From the NCBI GenBank assembly GCA_004001285.1, contig AP018697.1, forward strand, positions 124,001 to 188,000: a DNA stretch of 64,000 nucleotides, in the 5' to 3' direction. The position numbers and the translations under genes were made by a program. Shown piece after piece: positions 1 to 8,531 of this stretch; the stretch's first letter is position 1; each line of letters starts with the position of its first letter. The notes under the pieces were generated by a model, which saw only the letters and a program-made list of their open reading frames with translations, ran no database searches and was not told the DNA's origin. Origin of the DNA: Arthrobacter sp. MN05-02 (GTDB lineage Bacteria > Actinomycetota > Actinomycetes > Actinomycetales > Micrococcaceae).

Positions 1-478
1 CGGCGGTGCTCGAGAGCCCCTCGGGCACGTTCGAGATGAAGATCGCGACCAGCACGGCGGGGTTCACGGCGCCGCCCGCCACGAGTCCGAGCCCGAGGAC
101 CACGGATTCCGGGATGCCGTCGAGCAGCGCCCCGAGCGCGATGGCGTTGCCGCTGCCGGCGGCCTCGCTCTCGGAGGGCTGCCGGCCGCCCGAACGCTTG
201 CGGTGCTGGGCGCCCCGCCGGGCCAGGAGGGCGTTCGCTCCGACGTACACCACTGACCCCACGAGGAAGCCGAGCGCCGTGGGTACCAACCCGCCCGTCT
301 CCTGCGCCTCGCCGACGAGTTCGAAGGCGAGGGCCGAGATCAGCACTCCCGCGCCGAAGGCCATCACGAAGGACACGACCCGCGGCGGCACGTTCCATCT
401 CCAGGCGATGGCCGACCCCACGAGCAGGGCTCCACCGGCGACGGCACCCCAGCCGAAGGCCTGCAGCTCCAGCGGCAC
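1..478 (-). CDS. ZIP-family metal transporter (5' part, runs off window)
   Basis: The minus strand encodes 159 residues of a polytopic membrane protein that leaves the window at base 1. The GTG start at 478 has an AAGGAGG ribosome site five bases upstream (482-488). It shows hydrophobic segments separated by a Lys/Arg/Ser-rich loop (about residues 85-100), which is the usual position of the variable cytoplasmic loop of ZIP transporters. Two ZIP-like motifs follow, DGIPES and NVPEG, corresponding to the metal-binding helices 4 and 5; the first lacks the histidine common in zinc importers, so substrate is uncertain. By family it would move divalent metal across the cytoplasmic membrane. No neighbour informs its role. 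Confidence 0.85.
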   Translation of the reverse strand, partial: MPLELQAFGWGAVAGGALLVGSAIAWRWNVPPRVVSFVMAFGAGVLISALAFELVGEAQETGGLVPTALGFLVGSVVYVGANALLARRGAQHRKRSGGRQPSESEAAGSGNAIALGALLDGIPESVVLGLGLVAGGAVNPAVLVAIFISNVPEGLSSTA

Positions 479-680
479 GGGTGCCTCCTTCCGGTGCACA
501 CGGCACGACGACGAAAAACCTGGCCCAGCCTGACACAGGACGCGGACGGGTGCACGGACGGCCCGGACCGAAGAGGGCATTGACGCGTCGGCTCCGCTCG
601 TCTGCACTGGTAGGAGGAGCAACCCGACGACGGGCCGAATGACCGACGCGGGTCAGCTGCACGAGAGCAGGAGGAATCCC

Positions 681-1304
681 GTGGACGTCGCTGCCATGAC
701 CGGAAGCCTGGCCGCCTGCGCCGTCATGGCGGCCGCCGCCGCCGTGACCGGCTGGCGGATCGACGCGGCCTCCCGCCGTGACGCGGGAGCGGACGACTAT
801 TTCTGGATAGCCTTCGGCGGCATCGTCGTGATCGCGGGTGGGGGCGTCGCGGCGGCGACGATGAGCGGCGCGGGAGCCCTGCTGGCCGTCCTGACCGGGG
901 TCGGTGCCTGCGCTGCGGCCGCGGCCTGGGCCTGGCGCCGGCACGCGCAGCGGGCCCGGGCCGCACGGGAATCGGCGCACTCGGCTGCCTGGGGTGAGCT
1001 GCGCCGCCACGACGCGATCATCCGGCAGTGGGCCGACTACGACGTCGACCCCGCGAAGGCGATCCGGTACCCCGCGATGCACGATCCGGGCCACCCCGCC
1101 GCGCGGCCGGTCGTCCGCGCCCTGCGGGCGGCGGGCGACGAAGGGAACCCGGAGTCGGGCGGCCGGAGGGACGGCCGGGACCTGCAGCGCTATGCGGATG
1201 CGGTGGCGCGGCTGGAGCGCACCTTCGACGCCGCCGAACGGGAACTGGGTGAGCTGGGGACGCGGCGCCCGGCACGCCATCGGGAGGCCTCAGGTCGGTT
1301 TTGA
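681..1304 (+). CDS. Hypothetical membrane-anchored protein
   Basis: A 207-residue protein of unrecognised family. An in-frame ATG exists at 639, but the GTG at 681 has AGGAGG at 669-674 and is preferred. Two hydrophobic stretches (about residues 1-22 and 38-80, Ala/Gly/Val rich) suggest membrane insertion. They are followed by a charged C-terminal half with a probable coiled segment near the end (VARLERTFDAAERELGELG). No catalytic motif is visible. It is transcribed alone, divergent from the ZIP gene. I cannot assign a function. Confidence 0.6.
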   Translation: MDVAAMTGSLAACAVMAAAAAVTGWRIDAASRRDAGADDYFWIAFGGIVVIAGGGVAAATMSGAGALLAVLTGVGACAAAAAWAWRRHAQRARAARESAHSAAWGELRRHDAIIRQWADYDVDPAKAIRYPAMHDPGHPAARPVVRALRAAGDEGNPESGGRRDGRDLQRYADAVARLERTFDAAERELGELGTRRPARHREASGRF

Positions 1305-1424
1305 ATCGTTACATCCCGACCGGTCGCGGACGGCGCTGCGCCACTAGGCTTGAGTTCCAGGGATGAACCACCGGGGTTGCTGTCCATTCGACGGCATGGC
1401 CCACGAGTGAGGAAGGGGGGAGAC

Positions 1425-2696
1425 GTGCGGGTGCTGTCGCGATTCTCAGCGGGCCTGATGGCCGTTTCCCTGCTCGTCGCCGTCGCCCCTGCCGCCCTCG
1501 CGGGTCCTGCGGACGACACCCGGAGCATGATCCCGGACGCCGGCCAGGGTGCAGGGCAGAGCGTCCGCTTCGCCACCTACAACGCAAGCCTCAACCGTTC
1601 GACGCCCGGCGGGCTCGTCCAGGACCTGAGTACGCCCGGCGACACCCAGGCGCGCGCCATCGCCGAGGTGGTGCAGATCAACCGGCCCGACGTGGTCCTC
1701 ATCAATGAGTTCGACTACGCACCGGGCAACAGGGCCGCCGACCTCTTCGACCGGAACTACCTCCGCGTGGGCCAGAACGGCAAGGCTCCCGTGGACTACC
1801 CCTACATGTACACGGCGCCATCCAACACGGGCGTACCCAGCGGTTACGACCTCAATGACGACGGCACGGTCGGCGGACCCGATGACGCCCTCGGCTTCGG
1901 AGCGTTCGAGGGCCAGTACGGCATGGTGATCTACTCGAAGTACCCCATCCAGACCGGAGCGGTGCGGACGTTCCAGGACTTCCTCTGGAAGGACATGCCC
2001 GGAGCCCTGCTCCCCGACAACCCGGCCACCGATGCCCCCGGCGACTGGTACTCCGCGGAGGAACTCGCCGTCCTCCCCCTCTCCAGCAAGTCGCACTGGG
2101 ACGTCCCGGTGAGCGTCGGCGGCAGGACGGTGCACGTCCTCGCCAGCCATCCCACGCCTCCCGTCTTCGACGGACAGGAGGACCGCAACGGCCGGCGCAA
2201 CAGCGACGAGATCCGATTCTGGTCCGACTACGTGACCTCCGGCTCCGGCGCCGCCTACATCTACGACGACGACGGGACCACCGGCGGGCTCAAGCGCGGA
2301 GAACGCTTCGTGATCCTGGGCGACCAGAACAGCGACCCGCTCGACGGCGACTCACGGACCGGTTCGATCGACCAGCTCCTCGGGAACAAGCTGGTGCAGG
2401 ACCCGCTTCCGTCCTCAGAGGGTGCCATCGAGGCGGCGGCGCTCCAGGGCGGCGCGAACGCCGAGCACCGCGGCGACCCCCGGTTCGACACGGCGGACTT
2501 CGAGGACCGCGATGCCGGCAACATCCGGGCCGACTACGTCCTGCCGTCGCGGAACCTGCGGGTCTCGGCGTCGGGGGTGTTCTGGCCGCGGGCGGGCATG
2601 CCCGGTTCGGAGCTGACGGGGATCTTCCCCTTCCCCACGAGCGACCACCGACTGGTCTACGCCGACGTCACCGTGAGCGGGGCACGGCGGAGCTAG
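1425..2696 (+). CDS. Secreted endonuclease/exonuclease/phosphatase family protein
   Basis: A 423-residue exported protein. The GTG at 1425 follows a purine-rich ribosome site (GGAAGGGGGG, 1411-1420) and opens directly into a signal peptide with an AlaLeuAla cleavage site near residue 26; longer upstream frames would bury this signal. The mature part carries the metal-dependent EEP fold signatures: a TYNASLNR start strand, NEFDY with the metal-binding Glu, an SHPT segment, GDQNSDP with the catalytic Asp/Asn, and the C-terminal SDHRLV. Secreted members cleave phosphodiesters in nucleic acid or lipid head groups; which one cannot be told here. It is monocistronic and followed by a hairpin at 2706-2743. 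Confidence 0.88.
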   Translation: MRVLSRFSAGLMAVSLLVAVAPAALAGPADDTRSMIPDAGQGAGQSVRFATYNASLNRSTPGGLVQDLSTPGDTQARAIAEVVQINRPDVVLINEFDYAPGNRAADLFDRNYLRVGQNGKAPVDYPYMYTAPSNTGVPSGYDLNDDGTVGGPDDALGFGAFEGQYGMVIYSKYPIQTGAVRTFQDFLWKDMPGALLPDNPATDAPGDWYSAEELAVLPLSSKSHWDVPVSVGGRTVHVLASHPTPPVFDGQEDRNGRRNSDEIRFWSDYVTSGSGAAYIYDDDGTTGGLKRGERFVILGDQNSDPLDGDSRTGSIDQLLGNKLVQDPLPSSEGAIEAAALQGGANAEHRGDPRFDTADFEDRDAGNIRADYVLPSRNLRVSASGVFWPRAGMPGSELTGIFPFPTSDHRLVYADVTVSGARRS

Positions 2697-2705
2697 GACC
2701 CGGTG

Positions 2706-2743
2706 CCGGGCCGTGAGACCCTTGTCCGGGCGCCACGGCCGGG
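2706..2743 (+). terminator. Probable terminator of the secreted EEP gene
   Basis: Arms CCGGGCCGTG (2706-2715) and CACGGCCGGG (2734-2743) pair at nine of ten positions, starting ten bases after the stop codon of the EEP gene. No U-run follows, as is common in high-GC actinobacteria. The remaining 200 bases before the next gene show nothing else I can support. Confidence 0.45.
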
Positions 2744-2948
2744 TGTACCGTCGATGGCATGAGGACGATTCTCTTCCAGTAATCGAACCGGCTCCTGCCG
2801 AGTTCAGCGCCACTTGTCGATGACACCACTCCAAGGGCGCCCACTGAATCCGTCCGGATCACCAGCACATTCCGCGCACTCCGATGCATGCGCCGTGCCG
2901 TCCCGTTCCGACTGTTCCGCGGGCGCGTGAAACCCAGAAAGGAACACC

Positions 2949-3188
2949 ATGACCAGCACGCCCCAGAACGATCGATCCCGCACGGACGAAGCACCAGCGG
3001 CCGGCACCGACGAGGCCGCCGGTGCCAGGAGCGCCTCCGGGAAGCTGCAGGACGACCCGCGTGCCCGCCTCGCGCTGGCGAGGAAGAACCACGCCGCGAA
3101 TCCGACGGCGTCCTCCGGCGCGGGCCATCTGAAGGCGGCCCATGAGAGCAGCAAGCAGGGGAAGAAGGAGAAGAAGGTGCGCTGGTAG
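2949..3188 (+). CDS. Small hydrophilic protein of unknown function
   Basis: A 79-residue, highly charged protein with a ribosome site AAAGGA (2938-2943) six bases before the ATG. It lacks hydrophobic segments and cysteines. It has an Ala/Asp-rich N-terminus, a middle RLALARKNHAANPTASS, and a basic Lys-rich C-terminus ending in VRW. Its composition suggests a disordered cytosolic protein. Such small polar proteins are common next to stress genes in this group, but no function can be assigned from the sequence. Confidence 0.55.
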   Translation: MTSTPQNDRSRTDEAPAAGTDEAAGARSASGKLQDDPRARLALARKNHAANPTASSGAGHLKAAHESSKQGKKEKKVRW

Positions 3189-3236
3189 GCACCCTGATCC
3201 GCCGACCCGGCGGGGGTCCGGGCCGTTAAAGTGGAG

Positions 3237-3298
3237 CTGGCTCCGAGTTCTGCGTATGGGGGAATCGCAGAAATCGGAGCCAGCGATCTCAGTATACT
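3237..3298 (+). promoter_or_regulatory. 18-bp interrupted palindrome over the promoter of the HTH/7-TM pair
   Basis: The left arm CTGGCTCCGAGTTCTGCG (3237-3254) and right arm CGCAGAAATCGGAGCCAG (3266-3283) match at 17 of 18 positions around an 11-base spacer. A TATACT -10-like hexamer lies at 3293-3298, so the right arm covers the expected -35 region. No T-run follows the palindrome, which argues against a terminator. It starts 48 bases after the preceding small gene and ends about 50 bases before the regulator's start codon. This geometry suits an operator, probably autoregulatory, but that is inference. Confidence 0.55.
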
Positions 3299-3335
3299 TC
3301 GACTCCAGACCGAAATGTCCAATCGAAAGGTGATG

Positions 3336-4070
3336 ATGGCCGTCACAGCCAAGGCGTTCCAGCTGTGGCGTTCCCAGATCGCTCCGCACGACAACGTATC
3401 GGACGTCTGCCGGGTCGCCGGCATCAAACGCTCCACGCTCGCCCAGCAGGTCGTCCGGGGGAAGGTGTCCGTGACGACCGTCGTCGCGATCGCCCGCGGG
3501 TACGGGATCCCGCCCGTGGATGCGCTGGCCGTCTTCGAGGGCTACGAAGACCTGCCCGCCGGCATCCGGCAACCCACCGATGCGGAACTCGTCAGCCAGG
3601 TCAGCCACATCGACATCCTCCGACTGCTCATCGCGCGCAGCGAGGACCGGGGCGGCGCCGGAACGGACCTCGAACTGAACCTCGCACCGTTGCCGCACCG
3701 CAACTCCGTCCGTGCCTGGGTCGAGGCGGTGGACCCGGGTGACCTCCGCCAGCAGCTGGCGGCGAGCACCGGCGTCGCCCGCCAGAATCTCTCGGCCCAG
3801 CTCACCGCGGGCCGGCTCACCCCCGAGATCGCCGTGCAGGCGGCGCGCATCGCGAACGTGTCGCTGGCCAGCGGTCTGGTGGTGACCGGGCTGCTCACGC
3901 CGCAGGAGGGCGGCTGGCCCGAGGAGGGCCGTGCGCGCGCCCTCTGCGCGATGTCCGACCTCGACCTGGTCTTCCTTGCACGCGACCGCCTCGACGTGCT
4001 GGGCAAGCAGATCCGGCGGGCAGAGCTCGACGACGGCAAGGACCGCGCGATGTGGGAGAACCTGGGATGA
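3336..4070 (+). CDS. Cytosolic regulator with two helix-turn-helix-like regions
   Basis: A 244-residue soluble protein. In-frame ATGs occur at 3231, 3315, 3333 and 3336. The last is preferred because GAAAGG at 3325-3330 is five bases upstream, and the first ATG would run translation through the palindrome. Two helix-turn-helix-like segments are visible. One is near residues 20-55 (VCRVAGIKRSTLAQQVVRGK), and the second near residues 130-165 (LAASTGVARQNLSAQLTAGR). Each has the Ala/Gly-x-x-x-Ser/Gln pattern of XRE-type domains. It overlaps the downstream 7-TM gene by ATGA, so the pair is translationally coupled. Regulator plus membrane partner recalls the XRE/MAB_1171c-type pairs of actinobacteria, but the family match is tentative. 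Confidence 0.75.
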   Translation: MAVTAKAFQLWRSQIAPHDNVSDVCRVAGIKRSTLAQQVVRGKVSVTTVVAIARGYGIPPVDALAVFEGYEDLPAGIRQPTDAELVSQVSHIDILRLLIARSEDRGGAGTDLELNLAPLPHRNSVRAWVEAVDPGDLRQQLAASTGVARQNLSAQLTAGRLTPEIAVQAARIANVSLASGLVVTGLLTPQEGGWPEEGRARALCAMSDLDLVFLARDRLDVLGKQIRRAELDDGKDRAMWENLG

Positions 4071-4786
4071 CCGCGACCATCCAGTGGATCGCCCTCTGCC
4101 TCTGTGTCCTGGGGGCCGCCGTCCGGGTCCCCGGCGTGCGGAACGGCCAGGGACGGACCGTGTTCACCGCGCTCGTGCTGCTGACGGTCGCCGTCGGACT
4201 CTCGATCGTTCCCATCTACGAAGCCGCGGACGGCGTCCTGGGCGGGGTGAACATCGCGAACCTCCTGCTGCGGCTGACCCTCTACGCGGTCTTCGTGCTC
4301 CTCGGCGTCCGCACCGCGGCAGCGTTCGGATCGTCTCTCGCCCGGCGCCTGGTCGTGGGCCCGTTCGGGTTGGCGATCCTCGGCCTGACCGTCGCCGCAA
4401 CCCTGTACTTCTTCGTCGCCAGTGAACTGCCCGGCACCTCCACGGGGCTGCACGCCTTCGAGGACCAGGACACGGTCCAGCAGTACGCGGCCGTGGGACG
4501 GCTCTATCCCGGCTATGTGGCGGGGTGCCTGGTCATCCCGGCGGTCGCATCGATGGCGGACCGCCATGCGCGGATCGCCCACCGGATCGCCTGTGCGTTC
4601 CTGGCCTGCGGCTTCTCGCTGGTGGTGGTGTTCGTGCTGCTGAGGCTGACTCCGCTCGAGCTGGGGCCCTGGGACATCGTCCTGCCGTTCTCGGCGATCA
4701 TGTCGACCGTCGTGGGGCTGTTCCTCGTGTGGCTGAGCCACACCCTCAATCGGCGGCGCAGCCAACGGGCGAACAAGCTCGCCTGA
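4067..4786 (+). CDS. Seven-transmembrane protein coupled to the HTH regulator
   Basis: A 239-residue membrane protein whose ATG overlaps the regulator's TGA by four bases. About seven hydrophobic helices are seen (near residues 5-20, 33-53, 64-85, 100-120, 149-165, 175-197 and 205-225), with a polar loop of about 25 residues between helices 4 and 5 and a basic C-terminal tail (LNRRRSQRANK). The topology resembles MAB_1171c-like putative transporters found beside XRE regulators, but no catalytic or transport motif is visible. Strict coupling suggests it supplies the signal, or the export step, for the regulator. The family assignment is tentative. Confidence 0.7.
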   Translation: MTATIQWIALCLCVLGAAVRVPGVRNGQGRTVFTALVLLTVAVGLSIVPIYEAADGVLGGVNIANLLLRLTLYAVFVLLGVRTAAAFGSSLARRLVVGPFGLAILGLTVAATLYFFVASELPGTSTGLHAFEDQDTVQQYAAVGRLYPGYVAGCLVIPAVASMADRHARIAHRIACAFLACGFSLVVVFVLLRLTPLELGPWDIVLPFSAIMSTVVGLFLVWLSHTLNRRRSQRANKLA

Positions 4787-4928
4787 GCCGGCGGGCTCCC
4801 GATATTCGTGCCCACCGTGCAGGAAAGTGACCTGATTGTGTCCTTCCCCCATTCACGTTTTCATGATGGTGTGCAAAAATAATGATTATGTAACTGCCGC
4901 TGTCCGTGGGGGGTCAGCGGATCGTTAT

Positions 4929-4978
4929 CCGGCAGGTAGGTGCGTCCATTAGAACGGGTGGACCCACCTACCCGTCGG
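4929..4978 (+). terminator. Hairpin downstream of the HTH/7-TM operon
   Basis: GGTAGGTGCGTCCA (4935-4948) pairs with TGGACCCACCTACC (4959-4972) at 13 of 14 positions, and outer bases 4929-4933 pair with 4974-4978 allowing one G-U pair. It lies 143 bases after the 7-TM gene. With the next hairpin it separates two convergent operons; the 140 bases between the 7-TM stop codon and this hairpin show no gene. Confidence 0.5.
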
Positions 4979-4998
4979 GAGAGCTGGGGACGCCGCGA

Positions 4999-5036
4999 GG
5001 GCACCATCCGCCATGTATCGACGGCGGATGGTGCCC
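4999..5036 (-). terminator. Terminator of the fructose PTS operon
   Basis: Perfect 14-bp inverted repeat GGGCACCATCCGCC (4999-5012) / GGCGGATGGTGCCC (5023-5036) with a 10-base loop, 27 bases beyond the ptsH stop codon. It would end the fruR-fruK-fruA-ptsH transcript and probably works in both directions. Confidence 0.75.
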
Positions 5037-5062
5037 TTCGTGGTCGTGGGTCCTGCTTCGTC

Positions 5063-5341
5063 CTACTCGGCGTCGTGGTCCGTCTCGATGATCCGGGCCA
5101 GGCTCTCGAGTGCGTCCTCGGCGCCGTCGCCCTCGGCACGCAGCACGATCACGTCGCCGTGCGATGCGCCGAGGCTCATGAGCGAGAGGATGCTCGAGGC
5201 GTCCATCGCCTCCTCGGCCGGTTCACCGTCCATGGCGATGGTGACCTCGAGCGGGAGTTCGCCCGCGGCCTCCGCGAAGATGGAGGCCGGGCGGGCATGC
5301 AGTCCCACACGACTCGCCACGGTTGCCTTGCGTTCTGCCAT
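5063..5341 (-). CDS. ptsH: Phosphocarrier protein HPr
   Basis: A 92-residue cytosolic PTS phosphocarrier. The active-site motif GLHARPA places the phosphorylated histidine at residue 15, as in characterised HPr proteins. The second conserved region (DASSILSLMSLG) covers the regulatory serine site of Firmicutes HPr. HPr receives phosphate from enzyme I and passes it to the IIA domain of sugar transporters. AAAAAGGAG precedes the ATG. The gene is last in the fru operon, 53 bases after fruA, so HPr synthesis is apparently tied to fructose induction. Enzyme I is not in the window. Confidence 0.97.
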   Translation of the reverse strand: MAERKATVASRVGLHARPASIFAEAAGELPLEVTIAMDGEPAEEAMDASSILSLMSLGASHGDVIVLRAEGDGAEDALESLARIIETDHDAE

Positions 5342-5394
5342 GATGTGCTCCTTTTTCGTGGATGGGTTCCCTGTACAGCCAACCGGACCGGGGG

Positions 5395-7509
5395 TCAGGC
5401 CGCAACCGGCTCGGCGACGGCGGTGTTCTTCTTGCCCGAGGCATAGCGCTTGAGCGCGATCACGGCGAGTGCCGAGACGAGCGTGCCGACGACGACGGCG
5501 AGGACGAACATCACGACGTTCCCGATGGCGAAGAAGACGAAGATGCCTCCGTGCGGGGCCTGCGAGGTGACTCCGGTACCCATCACGATCGCCCCGGTGA
5601 CGGCCGATCCGAGCAGGGACGCGGGGATGACACGCAGCGGGTCCGCTGCCGCGAACGGGATGGCCCCCTCCGAGATGAACGCGGCCCCCAGCAGCCAGGC
5701 CGCCTTGCCGTTCTCACGTTCCGCGAGGGTGAACCGACGGCGGTCGAGGGTAGTGGCGAGTGCCATGGCCAGCGGCGGGACCATGCCGGCCGCCATCACT
5801 GCGGCCATGATCTGCCATGGCGCCTGGTTGTCGATGGAGCCGGCGCCCAGGCCGGCGACAGCGAAGGAGTAGGCCACCTTGTTCACGGGACCGCCGAGGT
5901 CCACGGCCATCATGAGTCCGAGGATGACGCCGAGACCCACGGCCGCGGTGCCGGTGAGACCGGAGAGCCAGTTGTTCAGGCCTACCGTGATCGCAGCGAT
6001 GGGTCCGCCGAGCACGAGGAACATCAGGCCCGAGGCCACGATCGACGCCAAGAGCGGGATGATGACCACGGGCATGAGGCTCCGCAGCCAGCGGGGCACG
6101 GAGAGGCGGCCGATCATCATGGCGACGTAGCCGGCGAGCAGGCCGCCGACGATACCGCCGAGGAAGCCCGCTCCCATGAAGCCTGCGACGGCACCGGCGA
6201 CGAACCCGGGCGCGATGCCGGGACGGTCGGCGAGGGCGTACGCGATGTATCCGGCGAGGGCTGGCACCAGGAATCCGAGGGACAGCTGGCCGATCTTGAA
6301 CGCCACCGCACCGAGGTATTCGGCGAGCCCGCCGGCCGGGAGGTTCGCGAGGCTGTTCTCGAGAACCACGGTGTCGGCCGTCTCGGTGATGAGGTAGCCG
6401 CCGAGCAGGAAGCCCAGGGCGATCAGCAGTCCGCCGCCGGCGACGAAGGGGATCATGTAGCTGACGCCGGTGAGCAGCGCGCGTTTGAGGGTGCTGCCGA
6501 TGCTGTCCCGGCCGCCCTCGTCGTCGGTCGGGTCGTCGCCGCCGGCGGTGCCGGCGACCCTGCGGGCATTCGGGTTGCCGGCGGCCGCGAGGGCTTCCTC
6601 GACCATCTCGCCCGGTTCGTCGATGCCCCGCTTGACGGGTGCACTGATGACCGGGAGACCGGCGAAGCGCTGCTTGTCGCGGACGTCGACGTCGACGGCG
6701 AAGATGACCGCGTCGGCTGCTGCGATGACCGAGGGATCCAGGGGGGTGGCGCCCGAGGAGCCCTGCGTCTCGACCTGGAGGTCGACGCCGCGCTCCTTGG
6801 CTGCGGCGACGAGGGAGTCGGCGGCCATGTAGGTGTGCGCGATCCCCGTGGGGCACGCGGTGACCGCGACCAGCCGGCGGGCCCTGGTGTCCGTGGACCG
6901 GCCGGCGTCGACGGCGGGACCGGTGGCGTCCACCCCGGCAGGCGTGGTGCCCAGGGTGGCTGCCGCCTCGTTCGTGCGGGCGCTGTCCGCGGCGGACGGT
7001 CCGCCCGGACCGGCGGCACCTGCCGCATGGGCTCCCGCCCCGGCGGTCGCCGTATCCCCGATGCCGAGGGCTCCGTTGACGAGCGCGACGACGTCGGCGG
7101 GTGTCCGGGCGGCTCGGAGGGATGCGGTGAAGTCCTTCTTGATGAGCGAGCGTGCCAGCTTGGACAGGAGCTTGAGGTGTTCCTGGTCCGCTCCGTCCGG
7201 CGCGGCGATGAAGAAGACGAGGTCCGCGGGACCGTCCTTGGCCCCGAAGTCCACCGCCGGCGCCAGGCGCGCCATGGCGAGCGTCGCCTCCGAGACCGCC
7301 GTGGAACGGCAGTGCGGGATGGCGATGCCGCCCGGCACTCCGGTGGAGGTCTTCTCCTCCCGGGCGAGGGCGTCGGCATACAGGCCGTCCACTTCCGTGG
7401 ACCGCCCCTGTGCGGCGACCTGCTCCGCGAGGTGGCGGATCACCGAGGACCGTTCGGTCCCCAGGTCCTTGTCCAGAGTGACGAGCTCCGGTGTGATGAG
7501 ATCGGACAT
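5395..7509 (-). CDS. fruA: PTS fructose transporter, fused IIA-IIB-IIC
   Basis: A 704-residue membrane permease that phosphorylates fructose at C1 during uptake. The N-terminal IIA domain (about 1-150) has its phosphorylation histidine in IPHCRS (His66). After an Ala/Gly/Thr-rich linker, the IIB domain (about 210-310) carries ACPTGIAHTYMA with the phospho-cysteine near residue 219. The IIC domain (about 335-690) holds the transmembrane helices and sugar site. Domain order and size match fused actinobacterial fructose permeases. Its ATG shares one base with the fruK stop codon (TGATG). The product, fructose 1-phosphate, is the substrate of the preceding fruK. Confidence 0.96.
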   Translation of the reverse strand: MSDLITPELVTLDKDLGTERSSVIRHLAEQVAAQGRSTEVDGLYADALAREEKTSTGVPGGIAIPHCRSTAVSEATLAMARLAPAVDFGAKDGPADLVFFIAAPDGADQEHLKLLSKLARSLIKKDFTASLRAARTPADVVALVNGALGIGDTATAGAGAHAAGAAGPGGPSAADSARTNEAAATLGTTPAGVDATGPAVDAGRSTDTRARRLVAVTACPTGIAHTYMAADSLVAAAKERGVDLQVETQGSSGATPLDPSVIAAADAVIFAVDVDVRDKQRFAGLPVISAPVKRGIDEPGEMVEEALAAAGNPNARRVAGTAGGDDPTDDEGGRDSIGSTLKRALLTGVSYMIPFVAGGGLLIALGFLLGGYLITETADTVVLENSLANLPAGGLAEYLGAVAFKIGQLSLGFLVPALAGYIAYALADRPGIAPGFVAGAVAGFMGAGFLGGIVGGLLAGYVAMMIGRLSVPRWLRSLMPVVIIPLLASIVASGLMFLVLGGPIAAITVGLNNWLSGLTGTAAVGLGVILGLMMAVDLGGPVNKVAYSFAVAGLGAGSIDNQAPWQIMAAVMAAGMVPPLAMALATTLDRRRFTLAERENGKAAWLLGAAFISEGAIPFAAADPLRVIPASLLGSAVTGAIVMGTGVTSQAPHGGIFVFFAIGNVVMFVLAVVVGTLVSALAVIALKRYASGKKNTAVAEPVAA

Positions 7510-8531
7510 CAGAATTCCTCCTGTGCTTCCGGACCGGCATTGGAGCCGACGGCGCTTGGTTCGATCACGGGCAGCGTGACCATGAGTGGAGTGACCGCGA
7601 CGGCGGCCGGCGTTGTCTGGTCGAGCGATGGAACGGTGGAGCCCGGTAGGGATGCGGCCGCCGATCCGTGGGCAACGGCCTGGCGCAGGCAGTTCTCCGG
7701 GAGTTCGCCTGCGCTGTGCGCCAGCAGGTATCCGGCCAGGGCGGAATCTCCCGCGCCGACCGTGGAACGCGCCGTGACCGGCGGGTGCACGGCGTGCCAG
7801 GCCCCCGCGTTCGTCACGAGCAGGGCGCCCTTGGAACCAAGGGTCGCCAGTACCGCTCCAACCCCCGCGGTGATGAGCACCGCGCAGGCCTTCGCGGCCA
7901 ATTCATGATCCAGTTCCAGCTCGTCACCCGAGCCGATGCCCGTCAGCTCGCTGAGCTCCTCGGCGTTGGGCTTGAGCAGGTCCGGTGCCGGAACCCCCGC
8001 GGCGGCCTCGATCAGGGGTTCGCCCGACGAGTCGATCGCGACTCGGGGTGCCGACGGCCCGTACGCCTCCCGCACCGCGGCGGTGAGCCGCGTGTAGAAG
8101 GTCGGCGGTACGCCCGGCGGCAGGGATCCGGCGAGGACCAGCCAGTCCGCTCCGTCGCTCTCGGCCACGACGACCGCGAGCAGCTCCTCGATCTGTGCCG
8201 GGGTGAGCTCGGGGCCGGGCTCGTTGATCTTCGTCGTCGTGCCGTCGGGTTCGGTGATCGCCGTGTTGGTGCGGAGGCCCGCACCGATCGGCAGATTGCG
8301 GAAGGGGACGGAGACACCGCGCAGGCCGGCCAGGACGGCGTCGTCGTCGTCGCCCGGAAGGACGGCCAGCGTGGTGACGCCGGACATGGCCAGGGCGCGG
8401 CTGACGTTCACGCCCTTGCCGCCGGCCTCCTGCACCACGTGGGTGGCGCGCTGGACGGCTCCGCGGGTCAGGGGTGCGCCGAGTTCCACGGTGCGGTCGA
8501 TGCTGGGATTCGCGGTGAGGGTCAGGATCAC
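7509..8531 (-). CDS. fruK: 1-phosphofructokinase
   Basis: A 340-residue PfkB-family kinase that converts fructose 1-phosphate to fructose 1,6-bisphosphate with ATP. Visible signatures are the N-terminal LTLTANPSIDRTVE, the PfkB box GGKGVNVSRAL, KPNAEEL, and the C-terminal TVGAGDSALAGYL with the catalytic Asp. The GTG at 8531 overlaps the regulator's stop (GTGA), which fixes the start and couples translation. Residues after about 300 extend past the usual PfkB end and are Pro/Ser-rich, ending in GPEAQEEF. Confidence 0.96.
   Translation of the reverse strand: MILTLTANPSIDRTVELGAPLTRGAVQRATHVVQEAGGKGVNVSRALAMSGVTTLAVLPGDDDDAVLAGLRGVSVPFRNLPIGAGLRTNTAITEPDGTTTKINEPGPELTPAQIEELLAVVVAESDGADWLVLAGSLPPGVPPTFYTRLTAAVREAYGPSAPRVAIDSSGEPLIEAAAGVPAPDLLKPNAEELSELTGIGSGDELELDHELAAKACAVLITAGVGAVLATLGSKGALLVTNAGAWHAVHPPVTARSTVGAGDSALAGYLLAHSAGELPENCLRQAVAHGSAAASLPGSTVPSLDQTTPAAVAVTPLMVTLPVIEPSAVGSNAGPEAQEEF

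Noticed and set aside
5362..7908. Long open frame on the plus strand opposite fruA and fruK
   Set aside because: It is antisense to a convincing PTS operon and its composition (Gly/Asp/Arg-rich, no domains) is what high-GC codon bias produces on the complementary strand.
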